From assembly GCA_031285975.1 (NCBI GenBank), contig JAITVE010000056.1:1-6497 (forward strand): DNA of 6,497 nucleotides, in the 5' to 3' direction. The notes under the pieces were generated by a model. It was not told the origin of the DNA. It did no database searches and saw nothing but the letters and a program-made list of their open reading frames with translations. Source of the DNA: Candidatus Adiutrix sp. (lineage in GTDB: Bacteria; Desulfobacterota; Desulfarculia; Adiutricales; Adiutricaceae). The translations under genes and the position numbers were made by a program. Positions 5,371-6,497 of the stretch are shown here, piece after piece. Numbering within the stretch: the first letter of the stretch is position 1; each line of letters starts with the position of its first letter.

Positions 5371-6198
5371 ATGAATTTCGCTATGGCCAGACTTGAATAC
5401 AAACTCACGAACGACACCCTGTTCAAGATGTTGTTTGTGAAACACCCGGAGCTCTTGAAACGCCTGGTTGCGGAACTGCTGGGGCTCAATTTTGACAGCA
5501 TCGGCAGCTTTAAAATCCGAAACCCCGAAATGCCGCCTGAATATCTGGGCGACAAGTTTTGTCGGCTCGACATCACCATGACGGTTGACGGGCAGCGGGT
5601 TGACCTGGAAGTTCAGGTTCAGAACGAAGACGATTACCCGGCCAGGGCCCTGTATTATTGGGCTAGGGAGTATTCGACCGCCCTGTCCGAGGGCGAAGGC
5701 TACGGGGAGTTGCCGCGCACTATCGTCATCAGCATTATTGACTTTGAGCTATTTGCCTGTGCCGAGTTCCATTCCGACTACCGCGCCCTTGAGGCCACGC
5801 GCCACACGCAGCTGACGGACAAGTTCAATCTGCATTTCTTCGAGTTGCCCAAACTCCCGGAGGCGATCAGCGCGGATAGAGGGCTGGAATTGTGGCTGAG
5901 CCTGTTCAAAGCAAAAACAGAGGAAGAATTGGCCAGGATTGAAGCGTTGGAGGTGCCCATTATGAACCAAACCATCGAAGCCTATCGTAACGTCGCGGTC
6001 TCGCCCGAATTTCAGGAAATGGAACGTGTGCGCTCCAAAGCCAGGCACGATGAAGCCCAGGCTCTGGGCCATGCCAGACGGGAGGGATTGTTGAGCGTAG
6101 CCAGGAATGCCCTGGAAATGGCGATGCCCATTGAAAATATTGTAAAGTTAACGGGCCTTAGCCAAGAAGAAATAGAAGGTTTACGTGGTGCCAACTGA
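5371..6198 (+). CDS. Rpn-family (PD-(D/E)XK) recombination-promoting nuclease / putative transposase
   Basis: This complete 275-residue protein belongs to the Rpn / PDDEXK-type group often annotated as putative transposase. Members tested in E. coli are DNA endonucleases that stimulate RecA-independent recombination, and some protect against phage. The N-terminus (KLTNDTLFKMLF, then PELLKRLVAELLGL) is typical. The nuclease core shows Asp67 (RLDI) and Glu80-Val-Gln82 (LEVQ), the family's E-x-Q variant of E-x-K, followed by the YYWAREYS helix and IVISIIDFELF strand. The C-terminal part (about 198-275) is helical and ends in LTGLSQEEIEGLR, as usual for the family. The ATG at 5371 has GAGGT six bases upstream; an ATG at 5383 is an alternative with worse spacing. 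No terminal inverted repeats are seen, so it is unlikely to be an active insertion sequence. An internal start is described separately. Confidence 0.88.
   Translation: MNFAMARLEYKLTNDTLFKMLFVKHPELLKRLVAELLGLNFDSIGSFKIRNPEMPPEYLGDKFCRLDITMTVDGQRVDLEVQVQNEDDYPARALYYWAREYSTALSEGEGYGELPRTIVISIIDFELFACAEFHSDYRALEATRHTQLTDKFNLHFFELPKLPEAISADRGLELWLSLFKAKTEEELARIEALEVPIMNQTIEAYRNVAVSPEFQEMERVRSKARHDEAQALGHARREGLLSVARNALEMAMPIENIVKLTGLSQEEIEGLRGAN
5949..5954 (+). promoter_or_regulatory. Strong internal ribosome binding site within the rpn gene
   Basis: GGAGGT, the full anti-Shine-Dalgarno complement, lies 7 nt before an in-frame ATG at 5962. It is encoded by the Leu-Glu-Val codons TTG-GAG-GTG. It matches the consensus better than the site at the gene's own start. 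Confidence 0.6.
5962..6198 (+). CDS. Possible RpnS-like small protein from an internal start (C-terminal part of the Rpn protein)
   Basis: In-frame translation from the ATG at 5962 would give a 78-residue protein, residues 198-275 of the full protein, starting MNQTIEAYRN and ending in the TGLSQEEIEGLR helix. It would lack the whole nuclease core (Asp67, Glu80, Gln82). In E. coli, Rpn genes are reported to make such C-terminal small proteins from internal starts, and these bind and block the full-length toxic nuclease. The ideal spacing and strength of the ribosome binding site and its position just after the nuclease domain fit that design. This is an inference from sequence; expression is not shown. 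Confidence 0.5.
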   Translation: MNQTIEAYRNVAVSPEFQEMERVRSKARHDEAQALGHARREGLLSVARNALEMAMPIENIVKLTGLSQEEIEGLRGAN

Positions 6199-6248
6199 CC
6201 ATGGCGCAACCAATGCCAGCCAGTGTTTACCCGAGTTTCAGGAACAGG

Positions 6249-6497
6249 TCAGAAGGTGAAGCGGGCCAGCAAATCCGCCGCCAGTTCGGGCTGGGCGGCC
6301 AGGGCTTCGCGGCCCGGCTCGGAGAGGGCATACACGCCCTTGGCAGGGTGGTCGAACCAGCCGTAATGGTTGTCGAGGAGCACGCGGCCGGTTTTGGGGG
6401 ACGCGCCCACGCTGCGGAGGGCTTTGGGGGAGGCGGGGCCCAGGCGGCTTAAGGCGGCAGCGATGGCCAGGGCTTCTTCGCGGTAGGCGGTCATGAT
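6249..6497 (-). CDS. C-terminal end of a DUF2161-like putative phosphodiesterase, cut by the window edge
   Basis: The minus-strand frame ends with TGA at 6249 and stays open to the right edge. An ATG at 6494 exists, but the codon before it is also in frame and no ribosome binding site can be seen, so the gene probably begins outside the window. The visible residues (MTAYREEALAIAAAL ... DNHYGWFDHPAKGVYALSEPGREAL) resemble, from memory, the C-terminal winged-helix-like tail of DUF2161 proteins, which are predicted PD-(D/E)XK-type phosphodiesterases. The catalytic part would lie off the edge. It is convergent with the Rpn gene, with 50 bp between stops and no clear terminator there. The family call is moderate; that it is coding is more certain. 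Confidence 0.6.
   Translation of the reverse strand: MMTAYREEALAIAAALSRLGPASPKALRSVGASPKTGRVLLDNHYGWFDHPAKGVYALSEPGREALAAQPELAADLLARFTF

Noticed and set aside
5371..6198. Rpn gene as part of an active insertion sequence
   Set aside because: No terminal inverted repeats or target duplication were found around it, and the family acts as nucleases rather than classical transposases.
6199..6248. Terminator or site between the convergent Rpn and DUF2161-like genes
   Set aside because: No stem with a T-run or other structure was found in these 50 bases.

Overview
The window looks like chromosomal DNA of a GC-rich Gram-negative bacterium. The first gene encodes an outer-membrane-type lipoprotein, starts follow good Shine-Dalgarno sites, and two sigma70-like promoters are close to consensus. 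The codon style, the ribD-ribE core and the Rpn-family gene would fit a Desulfovibrio-like sulfate reducer, but that placement is an inference from general impression and not from a marker gene.

Layout. Positions 1-242 hold two hairpin or dyad elements, a strong promoter (TTGACA-N18-TATAAA) and a structured leader. These feed a plus-strand gene (243-1595) for a secreted NlpC/P60 peptidoglycan hydrolase lipoprotein with two C-terminal LysM domains. A perfect 18-bp hairpin (1658-1696) lies in the gap between it and the convergent minus-strand operon.

The minus-strand operon reads ribD (5199 to 4036), ribE (3840 to 3193, TTG start), then one 461-residue protein (3190 to 1805) that joins a phosphoglycolate-phosphatase-like HAD domain to a complete dephospho-CoA kinase (CoaE). 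It is driven by a TTGACT-N17-TATGAT promoter at 5295-5267. RibD and RibE supply the deaminase/reductase and final synthase steps of riboflavin synthesis, and CoaE makes the last step of coenzyme A. The HAD domain could be the phosphatase needed between RibD and lumazine synthase, or a separate housekeeping phosphatase. A 99-bp palindromic repeat made of two hairpins sits between ribD and ribE.

Divergent from ribD is a complete Rpn/PD-(D/E)XK-family nuclease gene (5371-6198). It contains a near-perfect internal ribosome binding site (GGAGGT, 7 nt before an in-frame ATG at 5962) that would give a separate 78-residue C-terminal protein. This matches the gene-within-gene toxin/antitoxin anti-phage arrangement described for E. 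coli Rpn proteins, and it is the most interesting signal in the window. The right edge holds the C-terminal end of a minus-strand gene resembling DUF2161-type putative phosphodiesterases, cut by the window boundary.
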